Below are positions 42,990 to 50,291 of a stretch of DNA of 64,000 nucleotides, piece by piece (within the stretch, counting starts at the first letter, position 1; every line of letters starts with the position of its first letter). The stretch is from Kitasatospora sp. NBC_01250. Its GTDB lineage: Bacteria; Actinomycetota; Actinomycetes; Streptomycetales; Streptomycetaceae. The stretch covers positions 1,116,001 to 1,180,000 of the forward strand of contig NZ_CP108476.1 of assembly GCF_036226465.1 (NCBI RefSeq), written 5' to 3'. Both the position numbers and the translations under genes were made by a program. The notes beneath the pieces are model-generated. The model was not told the DNA's origin and did no database searches. It was given only the letters and a program-made list of their open reading frames with translations.

Positions 42990-43958
42990 ATGCCAAACGA
43001 GGTACGAGCGCGGCGCAACCGACCGGGCCGGGTCTCGCGGGTCGCGCTGGGCGCGGCCGTCGCGCTGGCGGCGACGGTGTCCGTGGCCGGTTTCGCGCCC
43101 GCCTCGGCAGCCGACCGCGGCGCGGTGACGCTGCCCGCCGGCGGCATCCTGACCGCACCGACCCGGATCGCCCACACCGCGGCCGGGGACGTCGGCTACC
43201 GCGAGGTCGGCACCGGCAGCCCGATCCTGCTGGTCGCCGGCCACAACGCGACCATGGACACCTGGTCGCCCGCCTTCGTGGACGCACTGGCCGCCCACCA
43301 CCGGGTCGTCGTCTTCGACAACGCGGGGGTCGGCGCCACCGCCCCGGTCTCCCCGCCGACCAGCATCTCGGCGATGGCCGACCAGACCGGCGCCCTGATC
43401 AGCACCCTCCGGCTGCACCGCCCGACGGTGCTCGGCTGGTCGATGGGCGGCATGATCGCCCAAGCGCTCGCCGTGCGCCACCCCGCCCAGGTTGGCCGGC
43501 TCGTGCTGGCCGCCACCCAGGCCGGCACCGGGGCCTCGCTGCCCATCCCCCCGGCAGCCGCGGCCGCGGCGGACAGCCCCGACCCGGCCGTGGTGCTCTC
43601 GGTGCTCTTCCCGCCGGACCAGCTCGCCGCGGCCCGGGCCTACGGCGCCGGCCTCCTGCAGTACCCCAACCGCTACGCGGTCTCCGCCCCCACCAGGGCC
43701 GCCCAGGACACGGCCATCGCCCAGTGGATGGCCGGCCAGGACCGGGCAGGCCGCGACCTGCACCGGATCCACGTGCCCACCCTGGTCGCCGACGGCACCC
43801 TGGACGCCCTCGACCCCACCGCCAACAGCCACCTGCTGCACGACGGCCTGCGCGACGCCGAGTTGCTCCTCTACCCGGACGCGGGCCACGCCTTCCTCTT
43901 CCAGGACACGGCCGCCTTCGTCCCCGCCGTCGAGGCGTTCCTCCACCACGGTCGCTAG
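42990..43958 (+). CDS. Secreted alpha/beta hydrolase
   Basis: 322 aa. GGGGGAG precedes the ATG by six bases. Signal peptide of about 40 residues (RRNRPGRVSRVALGAAVALA, cleavage near ASAAD). Nucleophile elbow GWSMGG near residue 150, acid in ADGTLDALDP, catalytic His in DAGHAFLF near residue 305: a full Ser-Asp-His triad. Substrate unknown; homologs include esterases and haloperoxidase-like enzymes. A -10-like TAGGGT at about 42898-42903 may be its promoter. Confidence 0.92.
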   Translation: MPNEVRARRNRPGRVSRVALGAAVALAATVSVAGFAPASAADRGAVTLPAGGILTAPTRIAHTAAGDVGYREVGTGSPILLVAGHNATMDTWSPAFVDALAAHHRVVVFDNAGVGATAPVSPPTSISAMADQTGALISTLRLHRPTVLGWSMGGMIAQALAVRHPAQVGRLVLAATQAGTGASLPIPPAAAAAADSPDPAVVLSVLFPPDQLAAARAYGAGLLQYPNRYAVSAPTRAAQDTAIAQWMAGQDRAGRDLHRIHVPTLVADGTLDALDPTANSHLLHDGLRDAELLLYPDAGHAFLFQDTAAFVPAVEAFLHHGR

Positions 43959-44021
43959 GGCCGCGTCAGGCCGTTGAAAGCAGTGCCGCCGATCGACACG
44001 TCATCCACCCGGAGGATTGCC

Positions 44022-44348
44022 ATGATCGAGTCGCTGCCCGCGGGCGCAGTCGTCCGCGCCTCGCGCGCCACGTTCGACCCGAGCCGTTTCGCCGAGGTCG
44101 ACGCCCTGTCGACGAAGCAGACGGAGTACCTGGCCCCGGCCGTCGAGCAGTTGCCCGGGCTCATCCGCTTCTCCGCGGGCGTCTCGCCGGACGGCTCGAT
44201 GCTGCAGGTCAGTGTCTGGGACTCCGAGGAGCATTCGGCGCAGCTGAATCACCTCCGGGAGATGGTCCTCGTCGCGCGCGGGGAGATGGAGACGGTCGGC
44301 GTGACGGTCAGTCCGATCGTCACCTACCCCGTCAGCTGGACCATCTGA
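44022..44348 (+). CDS. Small dimeric alpha/beta-barrel (ABM-like) protein
   Basis: 108 aa, ATG with GGAGGA six bases upstream. The pattern of RASRATFDPSRF, LPGLIRFSAGVSPDGSMLQVSVWDSEEHSAQL (parts) fits the ferredoxin-like fold of antibiotic-biosynthesis-monooxygenase relatives, in which LPG and the W-D-S segment are typical. No catalytic residues can be named. It lies 63 bases after the alpha/beta hydrolase in the same direction and may share its transcript. Confidence 0.75.
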   Translation: MIESLPAGAVVRASRATFDPSRFAEVDALSTKQTEYLAPAVEQLPGLIRFSAGVSPDGSMLQVSVWDSEEHSAQLNHLREMVLVARGEMETVGVTVSPIVTYPVSWTI

Positions 44349-44589
44349 CCTGATCCGGCGCGGACGGTCGGCGGACCTGTCGGCCTGAGCGCGGCTCTCG
44401 GCCTGGGACTCGGGGTCGCATCGCACGGGAGCCGTCATCGCCGAGCCCGGCAACGCCTTTCGCCGCCTGGCGCGAACAGATCCGGCCCCCGGCGAAGCCG
44501 CAGGGGGCCGAAGCACGTTCTGCAAAGCGATGGGGCCGGTCAAACCGACATACTGTCGGTTTGACCGGCCCCATCGGGTCGGTTGACCC

Positions 44590-44676
44590 TGGTGCGCGAG
44601 GGGGGAGTTGAACCCCCACGCCCTTGCGGGCACTGGAACCTGAATCCAGCGCGTCTGCCTATTCCGCCACCCGCGC
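44590..44676 (-). tRNA. tRNA-Leu (anticodon CAG), CCA encoded
   Basis: Cloverleaf on the minus strand with the 7-bp acceptor GCGCGGG/CTCGCGC (one mismatch-tolerant pair), D-arm GTGGCGGAATAGGCAGAC, 5-bp anticodon stem CTGGA/TCCAG around loop TTCAGGT, a long variable arm (TGCCCGCAAGGGCG), and the T-arm GGGGGTTCAACTCCCCC. Leu identity from CAG and the long variable arm. The genomic CCA is at 44590-44592. Confidence 0.95.
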
Positions 44677-44777
44677 TCGGTGTTGATGTAGATACTAGCG
44701 GATCTTTCGACCACTCCGCACACCCCGCACCCGCCCCCACCACGGGCGCAGCCGGCCGGGACTGGCAGCATGGGCGG

Positions 44778-45488
44778 ATGGCGACGAACACCACGGTGCA
44801 CCGGCTCGACCTCGGCTACTTCGTCCGGCCTGCGGCGGAGGCCGGCGGGCCGCAGCCGCGGGTCGAACCGGTGCTGGGCCATCTGCTGCGGCACGAGCGG
44901 GGGCTGATCCTGTTCGACACCGGGATCGGCGGTGGCGATCCGGAGACCGAGGCGTACTACCGGCCCCGGCGGCGGGCGCTGCCGGCGGCGCTGGCCGCGG
45001 TGGGGGCCACCGTCGAGGACATCGACCTCGTGGTCAACTGCCATCTGCACTTCGACCACTGCGGCGGCAACCCGCTGCTGCGCGGCAAGCCGGTCCTGGT
45101 CCAGCAGGTGGAGCTGGCCACGGCCCGCCGCGGCGACTACACCATCGACGCACTGGTGGACTTTCCCGGCGCCCGGTACGAGGAGCTCACCGGCGAGGCC
45201 GAGATCTGGCCCGGGGTGCGGGTCGTCCCGACGCCCGGACACACCGAGGGGCACCAGAGCCTGGTGGTCCGGCAGGGCGAGGGCTCGGTGGTGCTGGCGG
45301 GCCAGGCGTACGACTTCGCCTCGCAGTTCGCCTCGGACGAGCTGGCCCGCCGGGCCCGGCTCGACGCCGTGGCGGAGCCGCTGCCCGACTACCGCGCCTG
45401 GCTGGACCGGCTCGCCGACTTCGCCCCGGAGCGGGTGCTGTTCGCCCACGACTGCTCGGTCTGGGAACCGCCGCACGGCAGCTGGTAG
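44778..45488 (+). CDS. Metallo-beta-lactamase-fold hydrolase, AHL-lactonase-like
   Basis: 236 aa. The zinc motif HLHFDHCGG lies near residues 90-98, a further His in PTPGHTEGH near residue 155, and the late His in LFAHDCSVW near residue 228; LFDTGIGGG is the N-terminal strand. The order and spacing resemble quorum-quenching lactonases (AiiA type), but actinomycete homologs may act on other lactones such as gamma-butyrolactones. No signal peptide. The closest ribosome site is weak, so the transcript may be leaderless or nearly so. Confidence 0.85.
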   Translation: MATNTTVHRLDLGYFVRPAAEAGGPQPRVEPVLGHLLRHERGLILFDTGIGGGDPETEAYYRPRRRALPAALAAVGATVEDIDLVVNCHLHFDHCGGNPLLRGKPVLVQQVELATARRGDYTIDALVDFPGARYEELTGEAEIWPGVRVVPTPGHTEGHQSLVVRQGEGSVVLAGQAYDFASQFASDELARRARLDAVAEPLPDYRAWLDRLADFAPERVLFAHDCSVWEPPHGSW

Positions 45489-45663
45489 ACCGGCCCCGGC
45501 GACGCCCGGGGCGTCCGACACGCGATGGCATGGTGCCGGCCTCTGTCGGTCCCGGCGGTGGATTGGGGAGGATGGACCCGCACACCCCTGTTGCGGTGTC
45601 CCGCACTTCGCGCTCGTCCCGGCGCTGTGCCCACGCCGCCGACGTATCGAAAGGCAGCCCGCC

Positions 45664-45990
45664 ATGGCGCTGAAGAGCGTGACCGACACATCCTTCGACC
45701 AGGACGTCCTGGCCAGCGACAAGCCGGTCCTGGTCGACTTCTGGGCCGAGTGGTGCGGCCCGTGCCGGCAGATCGCCCCCTCGCTGGAGGCGATCGCGGC
45801 CGAGCACGGCGACAAGATCGAGATCGTGAAGCTCAACATCGACCAGAACCCGGTCACCGCCGCCAAGTACGGCATCATGTCGATCCCGACCATGAGCGTC
45901 TTCCAGGGCGGCGAGGTGGTCAAGACCATCGTCGGCGCCAAGCCGAGGGCCGCCATCGAGCGCGACCTCTCGGCCTTCCTGGCACTCTGA
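45664..45990 (+). CDS. trxA: Thioredoxin
   Basis: 108 aa, full-length single domain. Active site WCGPC at about residues 31-35, cis-Pro in SIPTM, and the closing GGEVVKTIVGAKPRAAIE block. A cytoplasmic disulfide reductase recycled by thioredoxin reductase, which is not in the window. GAAAGG precedes the ATG. Closed by a strong hairpin downstream. Confidence 0.97.
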   Translation: MALKSVTDTSFDQDVLASDKPVLVDFWAEWCGPCRQIAPSLEAIAAEHGDKIEIVKLNIDQNPVTAAKYGIMSIPTMSVFQGGEVVKTIVGAKPRAAIERDLSAFLAL

Positions 45991-46040
45991 CGCCTCACCA
46001 AGTCCCCGACGGGACCGGAGGGCAGCCCTCGGCCTTCGCA

Positions 46041-46086
46041 AGGGCCGGGCCCCGGAGCGCGAGCGAGCGCTTCGGGGCCCGGCCCT
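46041..46086 (+). terminator. Terminator hairpin after trxA
   Basis: Perfect 14-bp outer stem (46041-46054 with 46073-46086); the loop can form a further 5-bp inner stem; followed by TTCTG. Confidence 0.85.
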
Positions 46087-46139
46087 TTCTGATGCCCTGT
46101 CAGGCCTGCGGAGCGCAGCGGACCGGACACGGAGCGGTA

Positions 46140-46189
46140 GTTCAAATTCGAATCATGGGGTACGATTCGGTCATCGTTCGAATTTGAAC
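46140..46189. promoter_or_regulatory. Long inverted-repeat operator upstream of DoxX gene
   Basis: Perfect 13-bp arms gttcaaattcgaa (46140-46152) and ttcgaatttgaac (46177-46189) with a 24-base spacer. Each arm contains a near-palindromic TTCAAATTCGAA core, so this may be two operator sites facing each other around the promoter. It ends 35 bases before the DoxX ATG. The TTTGAA half-sites recall MarR/DUF24-type operators, but no such gene is adjacent. Confidence 0.7.
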
Positions 46190-46224
46190 CACCCTTCCAT
46201 GACCTTGCCGAGAGGACCTGCTCC

Positions 46225-46779
46225 ATGACGTCCCCCGCCACCACGGCCACCGCCCGCGCGAACCCCGACGCCGCCACCGGACACGCAGCAACCGCTCACG
46301 CCTACGACGCCGGCCTGCTGCTGCTCCGGATAGCGCTCGGACTGACCATGGCCGCCCACGGCTCGCAGAAGCTGTTCGGCTGGTTCGGCGGCGGCGGCCT
46401 CACCGGCACCGGGAAGTTCTTCACCATGAGCGGCTACCCCGCCGGCAAGGCGATGGCCGCCGTGGCCGGGCTGAGCGAGACCCTGGGCGGCCTGGGCCTG
46501 GCCGTCGGCCTGCTGACCCCGTTGGCGGGCGCCGCCCTGGTCGGCACCATGCTCAACGCCCTCGCGGTCAAGTGGGGCGGCGGCTTCTTCGCCCCGCAGG
46601 GCGTGGAGTACGAGCTCCTGCTGACCGCCGCCGCAGCGGGCATCGCGCTGACCGGTCCCGGCCGCTACGCGCTCGACCGCTTCGTCCCGGTGCTGCGCGC
46701 CCACCGCCTGGCCTACGGCGCGGGCGGCGTGCTGCTGGGGCTGGCGGTCAGCGGCATCGTGCTGCTCATCCGCAACTGA
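46225..46779 (+). CDS. DoxX-family membrane protein
   Basis: 184 aa: an Ala/Thr-rich cytosolic N-terminus, then four to five membrane helices. The first helix segment LLLLRIALGLTMAAHGSQKLFGWFGG is the DoxX hallmark (shown in part). Members associate with redox enzymes or thiol-stress systems in actinobacteria; the precise role is not fixed. The strong operator just upstream implies tight control by a regulator, possibly redox or quinone responsive. Confidence 0.9.
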   Translation: MTSPATTATARANPDAATGHAATAHAYDAGLLLLRIALGLTMAAHGSQKLFGWFGGGGLTGTGKFFTMSGYPAGKAMAAVAGLSETLGGLGLAVGLLTPLAGAALVGTMLNALAVKWGGGFFAPQGVEYELLLTAAAAGIALTGPGRYALDRFVPVLRAHRLAYGAGGVLLGLAVSGIVLLIRN

Positions 46780-46905
46780 CGCCCGGCGCGCCCTCACCGG
46801 GACGGGGGACCCGCCCGTGCCAGTCTGGTCGACGGCAGCCCCGCTCCCCCGACAAGCCCCGAGCTCGACGAGCCCCGAGCCTGACAAGCCCCGGCGAGGA
46901 CCGCG

Positions 46906-47475
46906 ATGCGAAAGATCATCCTGTTCATGTCCGTCTCCCTCGACGGCTTCATCGAGGGACCGGAGCGGCAGATCGGCTGGCACAAGGTCAGCGAGGAAGT
47001 GCACAACCACATGAACGAAGAGCTCCGGGGCATGGGCGCCTTCGTCAGTGGACGGGTCACCTACGAGCTGATGGCCGGCTACTGGCCGACCGCCGACGCC
47101 GACCCGGTCGCCACTCCGGCGATGGTCGAGTTCGCCGGCATCTGGCGGGAGATGCCGAAGATCGTGTTCTCCCGGACGATGGAACGGGCCGACTGGCACA
47201 CCACCATCGTCCGGGAGGTCGACCCCGAGCGGATCCGCGCCCTCAAGGCCGAACCGGGCGGCGATCTGGCGCTCGGCGGCGCCGACCTGGCCGCGGCGTT
47301 CCTGCGGCACGACCTGATCGACGGCTACCACCTCCTGGTCCACCCGGTGCTCATCGGCGCGGGCAAGCGGCTCTTCTCCGGCTTCGACACCGAGCTCGAT
47401 CTCCGGCTGACCGGCACCAGGACCTTCGGCAACGGGGTCGTCCTGCTCCGCTACCAGCGCGCCGTGCCGGGCTGA
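46906..47475 (+). CDS. RibD C-terminal/dihydrofolate-reductase-like protein
   Basis: 189 aa. N-terminal strand MRKIILFMSVSLDGFIEGP, then GRVTYELMAGYWP and GGADLAAAF with LHPVLIG-like HPVLIGAGKRLF mark the RibD_C family of NADPH-binding reductases, here a stand-alone domain. These are usually called dihydrofolate reductase family proteins but are rarely true DHFR. Substrate unknown. It lies 127 bases after DoxX in the same direction. Confidence 0.9.
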   Translation: MRKIILFMSVSLDGFIEGPERQIGWHKVSEEVHNHMNEELRGMGAFVSGRVTYELMAGYWPTADADPVATPAMVEFAGIWREMPKIVFSRTMERADWHTTIVREVDPERIRALKAEPGGDLALGGADLAAAFLRHDLIDGYHLLVHPVLIGAGKRLFSGFDTELDLRLTGTRTFGNGVVLLRYQRAVPG

Positions 47476-47572
47476 GCCGGGCACACGTACGGCCTCCAGA
47501 AATGGCGGGCCGGGCGGCGCGGGGCAAAGGTGGCGGAGGGGAGAAGCCCACCCTCACCCTGGAGGCCCCGTC

Positions 47573-48379
47573 ATGCCCGAAGTCACCGGCCCGTACGCAC
47601 CCGGCACCCCCTGCTGGGTCGACCTCATGACCCCCGACCAGCAGGCCGCCCTCGACTTCTACCGCGACCTCTTCGGCTGGCAGGGCGAGGTCGGCCCGCC
47701 CGAGACCGGCGGGTACGCGGTCTGCACGCTGAACGGCAAGGCGGTCGCCGGCATCATGGCCGCGCGGAACCCGGACGGCAGCACGCCCGACCCGATGCCG
47801 CCGACCGTGTGGACCACCTACCTCGCCACCGCCGACGCGGAGGCCACCCAGAGCGCGGTCGCGGCCAACGGCGGCCAGGTGATGATGCCGGTCATGGATG
47901 TGATGACGATCGGCCGGATGGCGGTCGTCGGCGACCCGGCCGGCGCCGTCTTCGGCATCTGGGAGGCGCGGGAGTTCAGCGGCGCCGGCGTGGTCAACGA
48001 GCCCGGCGCGATCATCTGGAACGAGCTGAACACCACCGACCCGAAGACCACCGCGGCCTTCTACGACAAGGCCCTGGGCATCAGCGTCAGCCCGATGGAG
48101 GGCGCGGAGGGCTACTTCTCCCTCTCCGTGGGGGGACGTCCGGTCGGCGGCCTGCAGGGGCTCGCGAACATCGAGGGCCTGCCGCCGGGCACCCCCTCGC
48201 ACTGGCTGACGTACTTCGCCGTCGACGACACCGACAGCACGGTCGACGCGCTGATCCGGGCCGGCGGCAACGTCCTCAAGCCGCCGTTCGACATGATGGC
48301 GGGCCGGATGGCCATCGTGCAGGATCCGCAGGGCGCCACCTTCGCGGTGATCAAGGTGAACGCCACCGACGCGTCCTGA
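47573..48379 (+). CDS. Two-domain VOC (glyoxalase-fold) protein
   Basis: 268 aa with two VOC modules. The first begins PCWVDLMTPDQQAALDFYRDLFGW and ends MAVVGDPAGAVFGIWE; the second begins IIWNELNTTDPKTTAAFY and ends MAIVQDPQGATFAVIK (parts). Internal repeats of this type are common in actinomycetes and often act as binding or hydroxylation/extradiol-like proteins; metal ligands are not obvious here. Function not assigned. A long hairpin follows the stop. Confidence 0.9.
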   Translation: MPEVTGPYAPGTPCWVDLMTPDQQAALDFYRDLFGWQGEVGPPETGGYAVCTLNGKAVAGIMAARNPDGSTPDPMPPTVWTTYLATADAEATQSAVAANGGQVMMPVMDVMTIGRMAVVGDPAGAVFGIWEAREFSGAGVVNEPGAIIWNELNTTDPKTTAAFYDKALGISVSPMEGAEGYFSLSVGGRPVGGLQGLANIEGLPPGTPSHWLTYFAVDDTDSTVDALIRAGGNVLKPPFDMMAGRMAIVQDPQGATFAVIKVNATDAS

Positions 48380-48391
48380 CACCGGACGCGG

Positions 48392-48453
48392 GCACAGCAC
48401 GGTGCCGCATCGGACCCGGGGCAGTCCCGGTCGGATGCGGCACCGTGCTGTGC
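48392..48453 (+). terminator. Very long hairpin terminator
   Basis: Perfect 20-bp stem (48392-48411 with 48434-48453), followed inward by one mismatch and four further pairs. Begins 12 bases after the VOC stop. Unusually long for a terminator. Confidence 0.75.
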
Positions 48454-48619
48454 GATGGCCGGCGAAACAGCGACCGTAATTCAATTGATTATCACAATGG
48501 ATGACCTTTAATCATCGCCCACGAACTCTGGCCAGCGCACTCCCTCCACTCCTATTCTCGAACCAGGCCGACCGCACTCGGTGCGCGGCAGCCGACCGGT
48601 GTGGAAGGAGCTCTGCCTG
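48454..48619 (+). promoter_or_regulatory. AT-rich leader of the two-gene cassette
   Basis: The stretch around 48478-48515 is the most AT-rich of the region (aattcaattgattatcaca) and probably holds the promoter of the 79-aa gene. GGAAGGAG at 48603-48610 is its ribosome site. Confidence 0.5.
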
Positions 48620-48859
48620 ATGGCCAATGATTCTCCGGAAAACCTCCCCGTCGATCCCACCTCGAGCGTCGATCCAGGGCAGCTGACCACTGCGGCCGGG
48701 CAGACGGCGGGCATCTCCCCCGAGCTGGCCAGCTCCACCCAGGGAGCCGTCCGGCTGGAGCACGCGGGCGCGATCTCCGTGGTCGTGGAGCCGACGACGG
48801 CGGCACAGACGAGCACCGGCCCCGCCTTCCGGCGGCAGCCGACCCAGTCCGGGCGCTGA
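48620..48859 (+). CDS. 79-aa orphan protein
   Basis: ATG with GGAAGGAG nine bases upstream. Rich in Ser, Thr, Pro, Gln and Ala (MANDSPENLPVDPTSS at the start, TTAAQTSTGPAFRRQPTQSG at the end), with no hydrophobic helix, no Cys, and only a short hydrophobic strand AGAISVVVEP. Probably disordered. I do not recognise a family. It stops 12 bases before the DUF1036-like gene, so the two are almost surely co-translated. It could be a chaperone, tether or precursor peptide for the next protein; none of these is shown. Confidence 0.75.
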   Translation: MANDSPENLPVDPTSSVDPGQLTTAAGQTAGISPELASSTQGAVRLEHAGAISVVVEPTTAAQTSTGPAFRRQPTQSGR

Positions 48860-48871
48860 GGGGCGGGCCGC

Positions 48872-49216
48872 ATGCTGCGTTTCCAGAACGGCTACTCCCA
48901 GACCATCAATGTCATGATCGAGCGCTACGACGCGAGCTGTCAGCCGACCCCCTGGCACCGGACCGGCTGGTGGGTCATCCAGCCGGGCGGGTCCGCGGTC
49001 GCCTACGGCGGGGATCTCGCCGCGCTCAACCGGTATTGGTACTGGTATGCCTTCGCCGTGGACAACACCCAATGGTCCGGGCCGTACCCCGAGAACGTGC
49101 CCTATTCGGAATTCGACTGGTGCCCGGACACCGCCGCCGACCCGTCGATCAATATCGGCATGCGTGAGCTGGATGTGAACGGTGCGTCGAACTGGACGCT
49201 GAACCTGGTCCTCTGA
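48872..49216 (+). CDS. DUF1036-like small beta protein
   Basis: 114 aa. Strong aromatic pattern: GWWVIQPGG, NRYWYWYAFAVDNTQWSGPYP, FDWCPD, then a closing ELDVNGASNWTLNL. This resembles the DUF1036 family of small beta proteins (WxxxGWWxIxPG, YWYxYA, WxGxY). No signal peptide or membrane segment. Function unknown. Tight linkage to the preceding 79-aa gene suggests a functional pair. Confidence 0.82.
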   Translation: MLRFQNGYSQTINVMIERYDASCQPTPWHRTGWWVIQPGGSAVAYGGDLAALNRYWYWYAFAVDNTQWSGPYPENVPYSEFDWCPDTAADPSINIGMRELDVNGASNWTLNLVL

Positions 49217-49268
49217 GGCAACTGGTCCGAGGCAGCAGGTCTGAGCCGGCGGGTTCGAGCCCGTCGGC

Positions 49269-50291
49269 TCAGACCTGGTAGCGGCCGGGGGCGAGCAGGT
49301 GCAGGTGCTCGGCGACCCAGTCCGAGGTCCGCTGCAGCCCCTCGGCCAGGTCGACCCGGGGCTGCCAGCCGGCCAGGCGGCGGGCCTTGGTGTTGTCGGA
49401 GAGCAGGCGTTCGACCTCGCTGCCGCCCGGGCGCAGGCGGCTGGGGTCGACCACGATCTCGGCCTCGCGTCCGGAGGCGGCGATCAGTGCCTTGGCGAGG
49501 TCGCCGATGGAGACCTCGCTGCCGGTGCCGAGGTTGACGACCTCGCCGAGGGTGCGGTCGGCGCGGGCGACGGCGAGGAAGCCCTCGGCGGTGTCGGTGG
49601 CGAAGGTGAAGTCCCGGGTGGGGGTGAGCGAGCCGAGCCGCACCTCGCGGGCGCCGGAGTGGAGTTGGGCCAGCACGGTGGGGATGACCGCGCGGGCGGA
49701 CTGGCGCGGGCCGTAGGTGTTGAAGGGCCGGACCACCGAGACCGGCAGCTCGAAGGCGTGCCAGTAGGAGAGCGCCGCCATGTCCGCGCCGATCTTCGAG
49801 GCCGAGTAGGGCGACTGCGGCTGCAGCGGATGCTGCTCGCTGATCGGCACGGTGATCGCGCTGCCGTAGACCTCGCTGGTGGAGGTGTGGACCAGGCGGG
49901 CACCGTGGCGCAGGCAGGCGGCGGCGATGTTCTGGGTGCCGACCACATTGGTCTGCACATACGCCTCGGGCGCCTGGTAGCTGTAGGGGATGCCGATGAG
50001 CGCGGCCAGGTGGAAGACGGTGTCACAGCCGTCCACCGCGTCCAGCACCCGCCCCGAGTCGCGGACGTCACCGGCGAACATCTCCACCGGGCTGTCGGGG
50101 TCGGCCAGGTAGCGCGCCAGGTAGCCGCGCTCGGCGTACGGCTTGTAGTGCACCAGCGCCCGCACCCGGGCACCGCGCTCGACCAGCAGGTCGACCAGGG
50201 TGCTGCCGATGAAGCCCTCGGCACCGGTGACGAGCACCGTGCGCCCGCTCCAGTCGTGCGCGATCATGCGGTCGTTCATGCGGTCGTTCAT
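49269..50291 (-). CDS. NAD-dependent nucleotide-sugar 4,6-dehydratase (LegB-like SDR)
   Basis: 340 aa. NAD motif TGAEGFIGS near residue 21, VFHLAALIGIPYSYQAPE, the active-site TSTSEVYG and YSASK, and NTYGPRQSARAVIP. The combination is closest to LegB-type UDP-GlcNAc/GDP-sugar 4,6-dehydratases in the extended SDR family. The start at 50291 overlaps the MurG-like stop as ATGA; the first nine residues are MNDRMNDRM, two exact 12-base repeats giving three possible ATG starts (50291, 50279, 50267). Together with the MurG-like gene it suggests synthesis and transfer of a modified amino sugar. Confidence 0.87.
   Translation of the reverse strand: MNDRMNDRMIAHDWSGRTVLVTGAEGFIGSTLVDLLVERGARVRALVHYKPYAERGYLARYLADPDSPVEMFAGDVRDSGRVLDAVDGCDTVFHLAALIGIPYSYQAPEAYVQTNVVGTQNIAAACLRHGARLVHTSTSEVYGSAITVPISEQHPLQPQSPYSASKIGADMAALSYWHAFELPVSVVRPFNTYGPRQSARAVIPTVLAQLHSGAREVRLGSLTPTRDFTFATDTAEGFLAVARADRTLGEVVNLGTGSEVSIGDLAKALIAASGREAEIVVDPSRLRPGGSEVERLLSDNTKARRLAGWQPRVDLAEGLQRTSDWVAEHLHLLAPGRYQV

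Noticed and set aside
48392..48453. IS end or REP element
   Set aside because: No transposase and no second copy in the window; its place right after a stop codon fits a terminator.
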